DNA from: Planctomycetota bacterium
GTDB taxonomy: Bacteria > Planctomycetota > UBA1135 > JAKEFM01
Length of the DNA stretch: 64,000 nucleotides
Direction of reading: 5' to 3'
Assembly: GCA_022616055.1 (NCBI GenBank)
Contig: JAKEFM010000086.1
Location: forward strand, 1 to 64,000
This document shows, in pieces, positions 37,295 through 46,838 of this stretch; position 1 is the first letter of the stretch, and every line of letters begins with the position of its first letter. Both the position numbers and the translations under genes were made by a program. A model generated the notes under the pieces. The model was not told where the DNA came from. It made no database searches and saw only the letters and a program-made list of their open reading frames with translations.

Positions 37295-38503
37295 CTACCA
37301 GGGAAGGACCGAGGGGTAGAACTTCGGGAGGAACGCGCCGAGGAGCTCCGCCCCGAGGAGCGCGAGGAAGGTGCCGGCGAGGAGGGCCGGGATCCGGCGG
37401 AACCGGCCGGGCCCCGCGACCTCCTCCAGCGTGGACACGGCGGCCGCCGCAAGCGGAGCGAGCACCGGGAAGAGGAAGCGGCCCTGCGACTGGCCGTACC
37501 GCCACCCGAAGGAGGCGACGAAGGCGAGGAGGAGGACGACCCCCGTGTAGGCGGCGAGCGCCAGGGCGCGCCGGCCCCGGTCGGGGAAGCGGACCTCCCG
37601 CCCGGCCCATCGCGCGAAGACGAGGAGGAGGACGGCGCCGAGCGCGAAGAGGAGGGGGCGGAGGGCTTCGACCTCGACCTCGTTGTGGCGGCCGAAGGAG
37701 ACCCAGAAGGTGCGCGCGGCGTAGCCCGCCTCCCACGCCGCCGCCTCGAGGGCGGGAGGCCGATCCCCCCAGGGGACGTTCGCGATCTCGTGGGGGAGGA
37801 GGCCTCCGTAGACGAGGAGGTTGCGCAGGTACCAGGGCGAGGCGAGGAGCGCCGCGCCGCACCCGACACCGGCCGCCTCCGCGCATCCCCGCAGGCCGCC
37901 CCTCGCGACGAGGAGGCCGAGACCGACGACCGGGAGAAGGACGGCGCCCGAGACCTTCGTCAGGAGCGCGGCGGCGAGGAGGAGGGTCGAGGCGAGCCGG
38001 TCGATCGGCCGCAGGCGAGGCGTCCGGACGGCGTGGCCCAGCCGCTCGAGCGCCAACGTCGAGAGGAGGACGAGCAGGGCGTCGTTGTTGACGGCGGATC
38101 CGTTCGCCGCGAACGAGGGGTGGAACGCCAGGAAGGCCGCGACCCCCACGGGGAGGGAGGGCCGATCCGGGGCCCACGTCCGGACGAACCGGGCGCCGGC
38201 CGCGACGGTCAGGACGGAGAGGATCGCGTTGAGGACCCGGACCGCGTAGAGCGCGCGGTCCCCCCCCCCGGCGATCGAGTGGAGCGGCGCGGCGAGGACG
38301 TAGAAGAGGGGCGGCTGGTAGTACTCATAGCGGTCTCCCTCGCCGGTGCGCTCCGTCTGGACGGGGAGACGCCGCTCCTCGGCGAGGAAGCGCACGAACT
38401 CCGCGTGGGCGCGCTCGTCGGGGGCCTCCCCGGGCGGGACCGCCGCCGCGAGGAAGAGGCGCAGGAGGATTGCGCCGAGGAGGACGCGGCGGAGCCCGCT
38501 CAC
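37295..38503 (-). CDS. Multi-TM glycosyltransferase (GT39/PMT-like)
   Basis: PPGEAPDERAHAEFVRFLA, YYQPPLFYVLAAP, multiple TM helices; GTG start in 4-nt overlap. Confidence 0.8.
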   Translation of the reverse strand: MSGLRRVLLGAILLRLFLAAAVPPGEAPDERAHAEFVRFLAEERRLPVQTERTGEGDRYEYYQPPLFYVLAAPLHSIAGGGDRALYAVRVLNAILSVLTVAAGARFVRTWAPDRPSLPVGVAAFLAFHPSFAANGSAVNNDALLVLLSTLALERLGHAVRTPRLRPIDRLASTLLLAAALLTKVSGAVLLPVVGLGLLVARGGLRGCAEAAGVGCGAALLASPWYLRNLLVYGGLLPHEIANVPWGDRPPALEAAAWEAGYAARTFWVSFGRHNEVEVEALRPLLFALGAVLLLVFARWAGREVRFPDRGRRALALAAYTGVVLLLAFVASFGWRYGQSQGRFLFPVLAPLAAAAVSTLEEVAGPGRFRRIPALLAGTFLALLGAELLGAFLPKFYPSVLPW

Positions 38504-39435
38504 CCGGAGTCGAGCCAGGCCGGCCCGCGTCCGCTCCGCCGCAGCAGCGCGTCGCGCAGCGCGGCGAGCTGGGCGCGGGCGCGAACGAGGTCGCGGCGGT
38601 CCCTCCCCTTGAGATAGCCCGCCGCGTAGTAGGCCGCCCCCGCGACCAGGTTCTTCCAGAGGTAGCGGGGGAGGAAGCGGAGCCTCGTCCCGCGCGGGGC
38701 GTGGAGGGCGAGGAAGCGGGGGAGGTTGCGGGCGTAGTAGTAGAGGAAGTAGGGGCTCTTCGTGAGGGAGAGGGAGCTCCCCTCCCGGTGCGAGGCGAGG
38801 GGCTCGGCGAGGAGGGAGACGCGGAAGCCCGCCCGCAGCATCCGCGTGCACCAGTCCACCTCCTCGAGGTAGAGGAAGTAGGCGGGATCCATCACCCCCA
38901 CGCGAAGGACGGCCTGCGCCCGCACGAGCATCGCGCAGCCGGGGATCCAGTCGACGTCGAGGATCCCCCCTTCCTCCCCTGGGCGCGGCCGTCGGATGTC
39001 GGTGCGCCCTCGGATCCAGTCGACCGTCCCGCCGGCGTAGAGGATGCGCTCGGGCCGCTCCGCGGAGAGGACGTAGGGGCCGATCGCCCCGATCCGCTCG
39101 TCCGCCTCCGCCGCGGCGACGAGCCGGGAGATCGCGGAGGGGGCGACCGTGGCGTCGCTGTTCACGAGGAAGACGAACGCCGCCCCCCCGGCGACGGCCT
39201 CGAGGAGGGCGGGATTGTTCCCGCCGGCGTAGCCGAGGTTGGCTCCGTTCGCGCGGACCCGGACCGTCCCGATCCCTTCCCGCAGTCGCGCGAGGGCCTC
39301 GGGGCGCGAGTCGTTGTCCGCGACGACGACCTCGTGGGCGGGGTAGTCGGAGCGGAGGAGGGAGGCGACGCACGCCGCCGTCTCCTCGGGCTGGTTCCAG
39401 TGGACGACGACGCTGACGACGCGACCGCCGCTCAT
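38500..39435 (-). CDS. Family 2 glycosyltransferase (rhamnosyltransferase-like)
   Basis: VSVVVHWNQPEETAACVASLLRSDYPAHEVVVADNDS, FLVNSDATVAP, YFLYLEEVDWCTRMLRAGF. Confidence 0.93.
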   Translation of the reverse strand: MSGGRVVSVVVHWNQPEETAACVASLLRSDYPAHEVVVADNDSRPEALARLREGIGTVRVRANGANLGYAGGNNPALLEAVAGGAAFVFLVNSDATVAPSAISRLVAAAEADERIGAIGPYVLSAERPERILYAGGTVDWIRGRTDIRRPRPGEEGGILDVDWIPGCAMLVRAQAVLRVGVMDPAYFLYLEEVDWCTRMLRAGFRVSLLAEPLASHREGSSLSLTKSPYFLYYYARNLPRFLALHAPRGTRLRFLPRYLWKNLVAGAAYYAAGYLKGRDRRDLVRARAQLAALRDALLRRSGRGPAWLDSG

Positions 39436-40955
39436 CGCCGGGTCGAGGCGGGACGTCGCAGGAGGACCGACACCTCCCCCAGGATCTCGCGCTGCGTCCC
39501 GGGCATGAAGAGCCGTCCCGCGAGGAGGTAGGCGACGACGCCCAGGCCGACCCGGGCCGCGAGCCTCCCGAGCGGGCCCGGCCCCGGACCGAGGAGCGAG
39601 CCGGCGAGGAGGACGAGCCCCGCCATCGCGACCGCCGAGGCGAAGGGGCCGGAGAGGTCGAGGAGGATCTCGCGCGCAGAGACCCCGGCGATCCCCGCGG
39701 CGGCCCGCATGGCGATCGACGTCGCGACGAGGGCGGCGAGGACGCCCGCGGCCGCCGCGCCCGGCAGCCCGAGGGCGGGAACCCCGAGCAGGAGCCCCCC
39801 GAGGAGGACGACGAGCATCGCCCCCTGTCCGACGGTGACCACGTGGGGCCGGCCGGCCGAGAAGATCACCGGATGGCTCACCCGCTCGAAGGAGAGGACG
39901 AGGCCGAAGAGGCACAGGACCTGGAGCGGGACGATCGTCCCGTCCCACTTCCCGGGATCGCCGGGGGGATTGAGGACGGCGCGGACGAAGTCGGGCGCGA
40001 CCGCGGCGAGGCCGAGCGTCAGGGGGAAGACGATCGCGCCCGTCGCCCGGAGCGTCGCGCGCCAGCCCGCGCGCCGGGCGGCGGGGTTGGCCTGCCGCCT
40101 GGCGAAGGCGGGGTAGAGCGTCTCCGAGAGGAGCTGCGCGACCTCGGCGACCGCCCAGGTGCCGTAGACGTAGGCCTGGCGGAAGTCCCCGACCGCCGCC
40201 ACGCCCAGGAGCTTGCCGAGGACGGGGCTCGCGACGTTCCCGTTCGCGAAGAAGAGGAGGTCCGCGGCGAGGACGAACCGGCCGAACCCGAACAGCTCCC
40301 GCGCGACCTCGCGGTCGAATCTCAGCCGGGGCCTCCAGGGGGAGAAGGCGGCGTAGCACGCCCAGGTCGCGAGATTCCCCGCCACGACTCCCACGACGAA
40401 GCTCCAGACCCCCGCGCCGGAGATCGCGGCGAGGAGGATCCCCGCGCCCTTCGCCGCCTCCCCGGCGAACTGGGCGAACCGCGTGCGGCCGTGCCGGTAG
40501 TCCCGGTAGAGCCGGACGCTCGGGACGAAGAAGAGGCCGGAGGCGACCGTCGGCACGAGGATCGCCCACACGAGCGGAGCGACGAGCGGCTCGCCGGTGA
40601 ACGAGGCCCAGAAGGGCGCCAGGGCGGCGAGGATCGCCCCGGAGACGAGGAGCGCCCCCAGGCGGAGCGTGAAGGCGGTCTCGAGGGTCGCCGGATCGTC
40701 GCGCTGGCGCTGGACGACGGCGGCGGCGAGCCCCATCTCGCTGAATCGCGAGAAGAACCCCGTCAGCACCGAGGCGATCGCGAACAGCCCGAAGTCCTCC
40801 CGCGACAGGACGCGCGCGAGGACGATGGCCACGGCCCAGTTGAGGATCCAGGAGAGGCCCTTCCAGAGCCCCGCGAGCCCGAGGTTCGAGACCGCCGCCC
40901 GGCGCAGGCCCGCGCCGGCGTGGGGGGAGCCGGCCGACGCGGCGGGGGCGCTCAC
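39432..40955 (-). CDS. Polysaccharide flippase (Wzx/MATE-like oligosaccharide exporter)
   Basis: Multi-TM; AIVLARVLSREDFGLFAIASVLTGFFSRFSEMGLAAAVVQR. Confidence 0.9.
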   Translation of the reverse strand: MSAPAASAGSPHAGAGLRRAAVSNLGLAGLWKGLSWILNWAVAIVLARVLSREDFGLFAIASVLTGFFSRFSEMGLAAAVVQRQRDDPATLETAFTLRLGALLVSGAILAALAPFWASFTGEPLVAPLVWAILVPTVASGLFFVPSVRLYRDYRHGRTRFAQFAGEAAKGAGILLAAISGAGVWSFVVGVVAGNLATWACYAAFSPWRPRLRFDREVARELFGFGRFVLAADLLFFANGNVASPVLGKLLGVAAVGDFRQAYVYGTWAVAEVAQLLSETLYPAFARRQANPAARRAGWRATLRATGAIVFPLTLGLAAVAPDFVRAVLNPPGDPGKWDGTIVPLQVLCLFGLVLSFERVSHPVIFSAGRPHVVTVGQGAMLVVLLGGLLLGVPALGLPGAAAAGVLAALVATSIAMRAAAGIAGVSAREILLDLSGPFASAVAMAGLVLLAGSLLGPGPGPLGRLAARVGLGVVAYLLAGRLFMPGTQREILGEVSVLLRRPASTRR

Positions 40956-42268
40956 GGGGAGACCGCGAGGCGCCGTCCCGCCTCGGACGCCGGCCGGGGC
41001 GCGGGGCCGGGCCCGCCGAGGAGACCTCCCTCGGCGAGGCGGCTCAGGACCTCCCCCGCCCTCGCCTCCCAGGAGTTCCCGCGCGCGAACGCGCGCCCGC
41101 GCTCGACTTCCCCCGGATCGCGCCGCGCGAGGGCCTCCTCGATCGCGCGCTCGAACGCCTCGGACCCCGTGGCCACCCGGACGAACTCGCGGACCCGCTC
41201 CGCGCCCGAGGCCTCCGTCGCCACCACCGGCCGGCCCGCGGCGAGGTACTCGTAGAACTTGATCGCGTCGGCGTCGCGCGTCGCCTCGTCGCGCCGGAAC
41301 GGGACGAGGCAGACGTCCATGCCGCGGTAGAGGCCCGGGATCTCCGAGGCGGGCCGCGGCCCGAGGCGGCGGACGTTCGGGAGCCCGAAGAACGCCTCCC
41401 CCGCCCCGCCGAGGCGGCGCTCGGGGCCGACGAACGCGAACGTCCACTGCGGCCGGCGCCGGGCGAGCGCCTCGAGGAGCGGGAAGTCGAGACGCGGCGA
41501 GAGGAATCCGACGAAGCCGAGGACGGGACGCGGCAGTCCGGCGACCTCTTTCGCCGCGGGCACCGTCCCCTCGGCGGCCGCCTCGAAGAACTCGGGATCC
41601 GTCGCGTTCGGGAGGAGGAAGGAGGCGGGGTTGAGGGCCGCCGCCCGCGCGCGAAGACCCGGCGAGACGGCGAAGACGAGGTCCGCGCGCCGCAGCCACT
41701 CCTCCGTCCAGAGACGGGTGACATCCCGCTCGGAGGGAGAGGCGAACGCCTCCCAGTCGTCGGACCAGTGGAAGACCGTTCCCCGGACGGGAGCCGCGGC
41801 CTCGAGGAGGCGGGGCTCGAAGGGCCGGTTCACCCAGAGGAGCGGCTCGCGGATCCCGAGGCGGCGCAGGGCGCGCCGGAAACCGGAGCGGAGGAGCGCG
41901 CGGTCGAGCGCCCCGAGCGCTCCCCAGCGCCCGGCGAACGGGACGCGGTGCACGGGAGTCCAGACCCCGATCTCCCGGGCCGGAAAGGAGAGGCCCCCGC
42001 GCAACGCCCGGGAGCGAGCCTCCGCCTCCCCCGGTTCGGGACGCTCGAGGGGCTCGAGGAGCCTCGAGAGCCAGGCCTCGGGCTCGACGAAGAGCACCCG
42101 CCCGATCTCCGGCCGGGCGGCCAGGCGGCGCATCAGCCGGTGGATGTTCTTCTCGTAGGCCCCCCAAGGGTCGTAGGAGAAGCAGACGAGGGGAGCCTGC
42201 CCGATCCCGCCCGCCCCGCCCCGTCCCTTCTCCGGCGCGTGCCGCCCCGATCCGACTGCGCCCGCCAT
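40952..42268 (-). CDS. Family 1-type glycosyltransferase
   Basis: GSVFHW-like GTVFHWSDDWEAF, VLGFVGFLSPRLDFPLLEALARRRPQW, GMDVCLVPFRRDEATRDADAIKFYEYLAAGRPVVAT. Confidence 0.9.
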   Translation of the reverse strand: MAGAVGSGRHAPEKGRGGAGGIGQAPLVCFSYDPWGAYEKNIHRLMRRLAARPEIGRVLFVEPEAWLSRLLEPLERPEPGEAEARSRALRGGLSFPAREIGVWTPVHRVPFAGRWGALGALDRALLRSGFRRALRRLGIREPLLWVNRPFEPRLLEAAAPVRGTVFHWSDDWEAFASPSERDVTRLWTEEWLRRADLVFAVSPGLRARAAALNPASFLLPNATDPEFFEAAAEGTVPAAKEVAGLPRPVLGFVGFLSPRLDFPLLEALARRRPQWTFAFVGPERRLGGAGEAFFGLPNVRRLGPRPASEIPGLYRGMDVCLVPFRRDEATRDADAIKFYEYLAAGRPVVATEASGAERVREFVRVATGSEAFERAIEEALARRDPGEVERGRAFARGNSWEARAGEVLSRLAEGGLLGGPGPAPRPASEAGRRLAVSP

Positions 42269-42313
42269 GGAGAGGCGCTTAGTATATCGGCGACCGGCCC
42301 GCGCCCGACTCCG

Positions 42314-44212
42314 ATGAGCGAATCCCGACCCCGCTCGGTGCGCGACGCCGCGGTCGCGGGGGCGTGGGTCGGAGGCGGCTTCGGCCTCGTCGAGGGCTGG
42401 GGTCTTTGCGCCCAGCCTCCCGCCCCGCTCCCGGGCCGCGGGGCGGTCGTCGCCCTCCTCCCCGCGCTCGTCCTCTGGCTCCACTGCGCCGCCGGGGCGG
42501 GCGGACTCTCGCTCGCGGGGCTCCTCGCGATCCTCTTCCGGAGGACTCCCGGCCTCGCCGGATGGTTCGCGATCGGCGCCGGCCTCGTCGCGGGCGGAGC
42601 GCGCCTCGCCGCCCTCCTCGCGCAGAGCGCTCGCCCCGCGGCGTGGATGGGGGGCCTCGAGGTCCTCGCGGTCGCCGGCGCATGCGGGATCGCGGCGAGC
42701 GCCCTCGGCCCACGCCTCGTCCTCGGACCCGTCGGCTCTCGCCCCCTCCTTCTCGCCTGCGCTCTCACCGCCGCCGCCCTCTGGGGAGGGATCGCGACCT
42801 CGCTCCGCGCGGGCCGGATCTGGGGACCGGGCTCCCTCCCCCGCGTCGAGGCGCGCGATCCCGCGACCGGCCCCAACGTCCTCCTCCTCACCGTCGACAC
42901 CCTGCGGGCGGACGCCCTCGGCTGCTACGGGAACGGCGGCGCCCGGACGCCCCACCTCGACGGGCTCGCGTCCCGCGCCGTCCTCTTCGAGAGCGCGCAC
43001 GCGGCCTCCCCCTGGACCCTCGCCTCGCTGAGCGCCCTCTTCACCTCGAGGTTTCCCTCGGAGTGCGGAACCGGACGGACGGGCGAGGAGGAGGGGCGCG
43101 TTCTCGAACGCTTCCTGCTCCGCCGACCCCCCCGATCGGGGGAAGGGGGCTCGCTCCCCGGCGTCCTCGCGCGGGCGGGCTACGCCACGGAGGCCCAGGT
43201 CACGAACGTGTGGTGCGAGGCGCGCTTCGGACTGGACGAGGGCTTCGCTCGCTACCGGCGGCTCGACCGCCCCGGGTGGATGGCCCACCTGCGACCCCTC
43301 CACCTCGCGCGTCTCGTCCGACGTCTGCGTTCCGATCCGGACGGGGATCCGGCCCGGGCCCGCCCCGTCACCGACGCGGCGATCGCCTCGATCGATCGGC
43401 TGCGGGACCGCCGGTTCTTCCTCTGGGTCCACTACCTCGACCCCCATCTCCCCTACGACGCGCCCGGCTCCTCCCGGCCCGTCCCGCTCTCCTTCCTCGA
43501 GGACGTGCGCGTGGGTCGGGTCGCCCCCGCCTCGGCCCTCCCCCGCGCCCGCGAGGCTTACGCGGAGGAGGTCGCCTACGCGGACCGGGAGATCGGCCGG
43601 CTCCTCGCCCACCTGCGGGCGAAGGACCTCGAGAGGGAGACGCTCGTCGTCCTCACCTCCGACCACGGCGAGGAGTTCGGCGAGCACGGCGGCTTCGAGC
43701 ACGGACATTCGCTGCACGACGAGGTCCTCCGCGTCCCCCTCCTCCTCGCCTTCCCCGGAGGTCGCCACGCGGGCCGGCGCGTGGCGCCGCCGGTGAGCCT
43801 GCTCGACGTCGCCCCGACGATCCGCGCGGTCGCGGGACTCCCCCCGGATCCCGGAGCGGAAGGCGCCTCCCTCCTTCCCCTCCTCGAGGAGGGCGGCGCG
43901 CCGGCTCCTCGGACCGCTTTCTCCGAGAGCCTCCTCTACGGGGAGGAGGCGAAATCGCTCCGGACCGAGCGCTGGAGGCTGATCCTCCGACACGGGGAGG
44001 CCGAACCCCTCGTCCTCGACTACGCCCGGGACCCGGCCGGGGAACGCGCGGACCGGACCGAGGACCCGGACGTGCGCGGACTCCGCGACCGGCTCCTCGA
44101 GTGGGCCGGGCGCATGCGTGGCGAGGCCGTGAGGGTCGAGGCGCATCGCACCGCCGACCCCGCGGACGCCGAGACCGAACGCAGCCTCCGCGCGCTCGGC
44201 TACCTGCGGTGA
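42314..44212 (+). CDS. Sulfatase with N-terminal multi-TM domain
   Basis: NVLLLTVDTLRADALGCYGN, ASPWTLASLSALFTSRFPSECG, LTSDHGEEFGEHGGFEHGHSLHDEVLRVPLLL. Confidence 0.92.
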   Translation: MSESRPRSVRDAAVAGAWVGGGFGLVEGWGLCAQPPAPLPGRGAVVALLPALVLWLHCAAGAGGLSLAGLLAILFRRTPGLAGWFAIGAGLVAGGARLAALLAQSARPAAWMGGLEVLAVAGACGIAASALGPRLVLGPVGSRPLLLACALTAAALWGGIATSLRAGRIWGPGSLPRVEARDPATGPNVLLLTVDTLRADALGCYGNGGARTPHLDGLASRAVLFESAHAASPWTLASLSALFTSRFPSECGTGRTGEEEGRVLERFLLRRPPRSGEGGSLPGVLARAGYATEAQVTNVWCEARFGLDEGFARYRRLDRPGWMAHLRPLHLARLVRRLRSDPDGDPARARPVTDAAIASIDRLRDRRFFLWVHYLDPHLPYDAPGSSRPVPLSFLEDVRVGRVAPASALPRAREAYAEEVAYADREIGRLLAHLRAKDLERETLVVLTSDHGEEFGEHGGFEHGHSLHDEVLRVPLLLAFPGGRHAGRRVAPPVSLLDVAPTIRAVAGLPPDPGAEGASLLPLLEEGGAPAPRTAFSESLLYGEEAKSLRTERWRLILRHGEAEPLVLDYARDPAGERADRTEDPDVRGLRDRLLEWAGRMRGEAVRVEAHRTADPADAETERSLRALGYLR

Positions 44213-46353
44213 GGGGTCGGCTCGCCGCGATCCTCCGCCGGTCCACCCTCGCCTTCTGGGTCCTCCTCGCCGGCCGGCTCGCGTGGGCGCTTCTCCGGTT
44301 CCGCGCTCCCTCCGAGCCCGCCTGGCTCGTCCTCCTCGACCGGACGGAACGGGACGCGCCGCGTCTCGCCCTCCTTTCGCTCGTCGCCGGCGCCGCCCTC
44401 TCGTTCCTCCGGAGAGACCGGCTCGACGAGGCACGACCCCGGAGGATCCCGTTCGCGGCGGCGCTCCTCCTCCTCGCCGGATTCCCCCTCTTCCGGCTCC
44501 GTTCCCCGCGCCCCTTCGTGGACGTCACCGAGGGGGCCGGCGTCGGCGCGCCGCCCGACCTCGTCGGCGACGCCTTCGACGCCGCCTGCGCCGACGTCGA
44601 CGGGGACGGGGATCCCGACCTCCTCGTCAATGCCCACAACCTGCGCGACTCGATCCTGTACCGGAACGAGGGGGGGATGCGCTTCCGCGACGTCGCCCGC
44701 GAGTGCGGCCTCGTCCCGGAGCCGGGCGTGAGCGCGTTCCTCGGCGAGCCGAGGGAGCCGCCTCCGGAGGGGGGCTTCGACCTCTACCACGACCCGCCGC
44801 GCGGAGAATCCGCGCCCGGGAACTGGCGCGTGCGTTGGCGCGCCGGCGAGGCGCGCCGGAGGTTCGAGGGGACGATCGAGACCAACTCGACGATCCTCGG
44901 CGCGGAGGCGACCGGGGCGCGGGTGGAGCCGGCCGCGGACGGACGGTCCGTCCGCTTCGACTCGCAGGGGCCCGCGGCCGGAGGGGTGCTCGAGTTCCGG
45001 ACGAAGTTCCTCGAGGGGACCTACCGGTTCGACCTCCGGGTCGACGGACGTCCCGAGGTCGAGCGCGTGCGGATCGGACCGGCCGGCATCCGGCCGGCGA
45101 GCGCGCCGATCCGCATCGTCCTGGGGGATCCGCACGGGACCGCGTTCGGGGATGCCGACGGCGACGGGGACGCCGACCTCTACGTCGCGCACGGGGCGAT
45201 GGCGGGGGAGCTGCGTCCTCCGGCGGAGCCCAAGTCGGACCGGTTCTACCGGAACGACGGAGGCCGCTTCCGGGAGTCCGGCGCGGAGGCGGGGATCTCC
45301 AACCCCTACGGCCGTGGCCGCTGCGCCGCATGGCTCGACCTCGACCGCGACGGTCGCTCCGACCTCTTCGTCGGCAACCTCCGCCAGCCCGCGCTCCTCC
45401 TCCGTGGACGCGCCGTAGGCGGTTTCGCGGAGGAGGCGTCGGCGCTCGGGCTGGCGCTCGAGGGGGCGTCGGCCTTCCGCTGGTCCGACGTGGAGGAGGA
45501 CGGCGACCTCGACCTGCTCTCCATCGCCCCCCTCGCCCTGTTCCGCAACGACGGCGGCCGCTTCGAGGAGGTCCCCGACGCCGCGGGCTTGCCACGCGGC
45601 GCCTTCGCCGGGAGGGCGGCGCAGGGTCTCTTCCCCGAGGTCTCCGCCTCCTTCGCCGACGTCGACGGGGACGGCGACCAGGACCTTTACCTCGCGGGCC
45701 CGCGGCCGGAGGGGAGCCGGCTCTTCGAACGCCGAGGACCTTCCTTCGCCGACGCCACGGACCGGAGCGGACTGCCGGAGGGAGTGCGCCACGCCGCGTT
45801 CGCCGACTACGACAACGACGGTCGCGTCGACCTCTACCTGGTGGGGCAGACCGGGCCGAACCGGCTCTTCCGGAACGAAGGGGGAGGACGATTCGCCGAT
45901 CGGACGCGGGCGTGCGGTCTCGCGCTCGACGGCTCGGTCGGGCGCACGGCTCTATGGCTCGACGCCGACGGAGACGGGTCGCTCGACCTCCTCGTCCTCG
46001 ACCGGACGGAGCGGCGTCCGTGGGACGTTTTCTTCGATCCCTCCGGCCCGCACCGGCTCTTCCGGAACCGCGCGTCGGGGTCGAACCGATGGCTCGAGGT
46101 CTCGCTGCGCGCCCGCCGCAGCGGCGCCGGCGGGCTGGGGGCGCGGGTGCGCGTCGCCACGGAGAACGGCGAGCAGATCCAGGTCGCCGGAGACCGGTGG
46201 TTCACCGTCTACGGGCAGAGCCTCGCGCCGCTCCACTTCGGCCTCGGGTCCGCCGGCCGGGTGCGCGCGCTCGAGGTGTCCTGGCCCTCGGGCGGGCGCA
46301 GCCTGCACCTCGACGTGCCGGTGAACCGCCGGGTCGAGATCGAGGAACGCTGA
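44209..46353 (+). CDS. Membrane-anchored FG-GAP/VCBS repeat protein with ASPIC/UnbV (CRTAC1-like) C-terminus
   Basis: D.DGDGDPDLLV repeats, LFRNRASGSNRWLEVSLRARRSGAGGLGARVRV, LHFGLGSAGRVRALEVSWPSG. Confidence 0.88.
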   Translation: MRGRLAAILRRSTLAFWVLLAGRLAWALLRFRAPSEPAWLVLLDRTERDAPRLALLSLVAGAALSFLRRDRLDEARPRRIPFAAALLLLAGFPLFRLRSPRPFVDVTEGAGVGAPPDLVGDAFDAACADVDGDGDPDLLVNAHNLRDSILYRNEGGMRFRDVARECGLVPEPGVSAFLGEPREPPPEGGFDLYHDPPRGESAPGNWRVRWRAGEARRRFEGTIETNSTILGAEATGARVEPAADGRSVRFDSQGPAAGGVLEFRTKFLEGTYRFDLRVDGRPEVERVRIGPAGIRPASAPIRIVLGDPHGTAFGDADGDGDADLYVAHGAMAGELRPPAEPKSDRFYRNDGGRFRESGAEAGISNPYGRGRCAAWLDLDRDGRSDLFVGNLRQPALLLRGRAVGGFAEEASALGLALEGASAFRWSDVEEDGDLDLLSIAPLALFRNDGGRFEEVPDAAGLPRGAFAGRAAQGLFPEVSASFADVDGDGDQDLYLAGPRPEGSRLFERRGPSFADATDRSGLPEGVRHAAFADYDNDGRVDLYLVGQTGPNRLFRNEGGGRFADRTRACGLALDGSVGRTALWLDADGDGSLDLLVLDRTERRPWDVFFDPSGPHRLFRNRASGSNRWLEVSLRARRSGAGGLGARVRVATENGEQIQVAGDRWFTVYGQSLAPLHFGLGSAGRVRALEVSWPSGGRSLHLDVPVNRRVEIEER

Positions 46354-46421
46354 CCTCCCCCCCCTTGTCCGACCTCGCCCCGGGTCTATTCTCGCTCACG
46401 CCAAGCGCCCAGGAGTCTTCC

Positions 46422-46802
46422 ATGAGAGAATTTCGGGTCTCGCTGCCCAACCGGCCCGGAGAGCTCGCGCGGCTGGCCGAGATCTTCTCGACGAAGGAGA
46501 TCAACCTGAAGTCGGTCGCGGTCGTCGCCGAGGGGAACCGGGCGATCGCCTGCCTGGTCGCCGAGAACGTCACGGCCATGCGCGACACGCTCCAGGAGTC
46601 TCGCATCCCGTTCGCCGAGGCCGAGCTCCTGACCGAGCTCGTCGAGAACGAGCCGGGCGTCATCGCCGGGCTCGCGGCGAAGCTCGCCGGAGCCGAGGTG
46701 AACATCGAGTCGCTCTACGTCCTCGCGCGCGACTCCGACCTGACCGAGCTCGGCCTCACGGTCAACGACCCGAAGAAGGCGAAGAAGGCGCTCGGGCACT
46801 GA
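46422..46802 (+). CDS. Tandem ACT-domain protein
   Basis: REFRVSLPNRPGELARLAEIFSTKEINLKSVAVV; second ACT half ENEPGVIAGLAAKLAGAEVNIESLYVLA. Confidence 0.85.
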   Translation: MREFRVSLPNRPGELARLAEIFSTKEINLKSVAVVAEGNRAIACLVAENVTAMRDTLQESRIPFAEAELLTELVENEPGVIAGLAAKLAGAEVNIESLYVLARDSDLTELGLTVNDPKKAKKALGH

Positions 46803-46838
46803 GCGGGGATCCAGCCCTGCTCCCCGGCGCCGCGCCTC

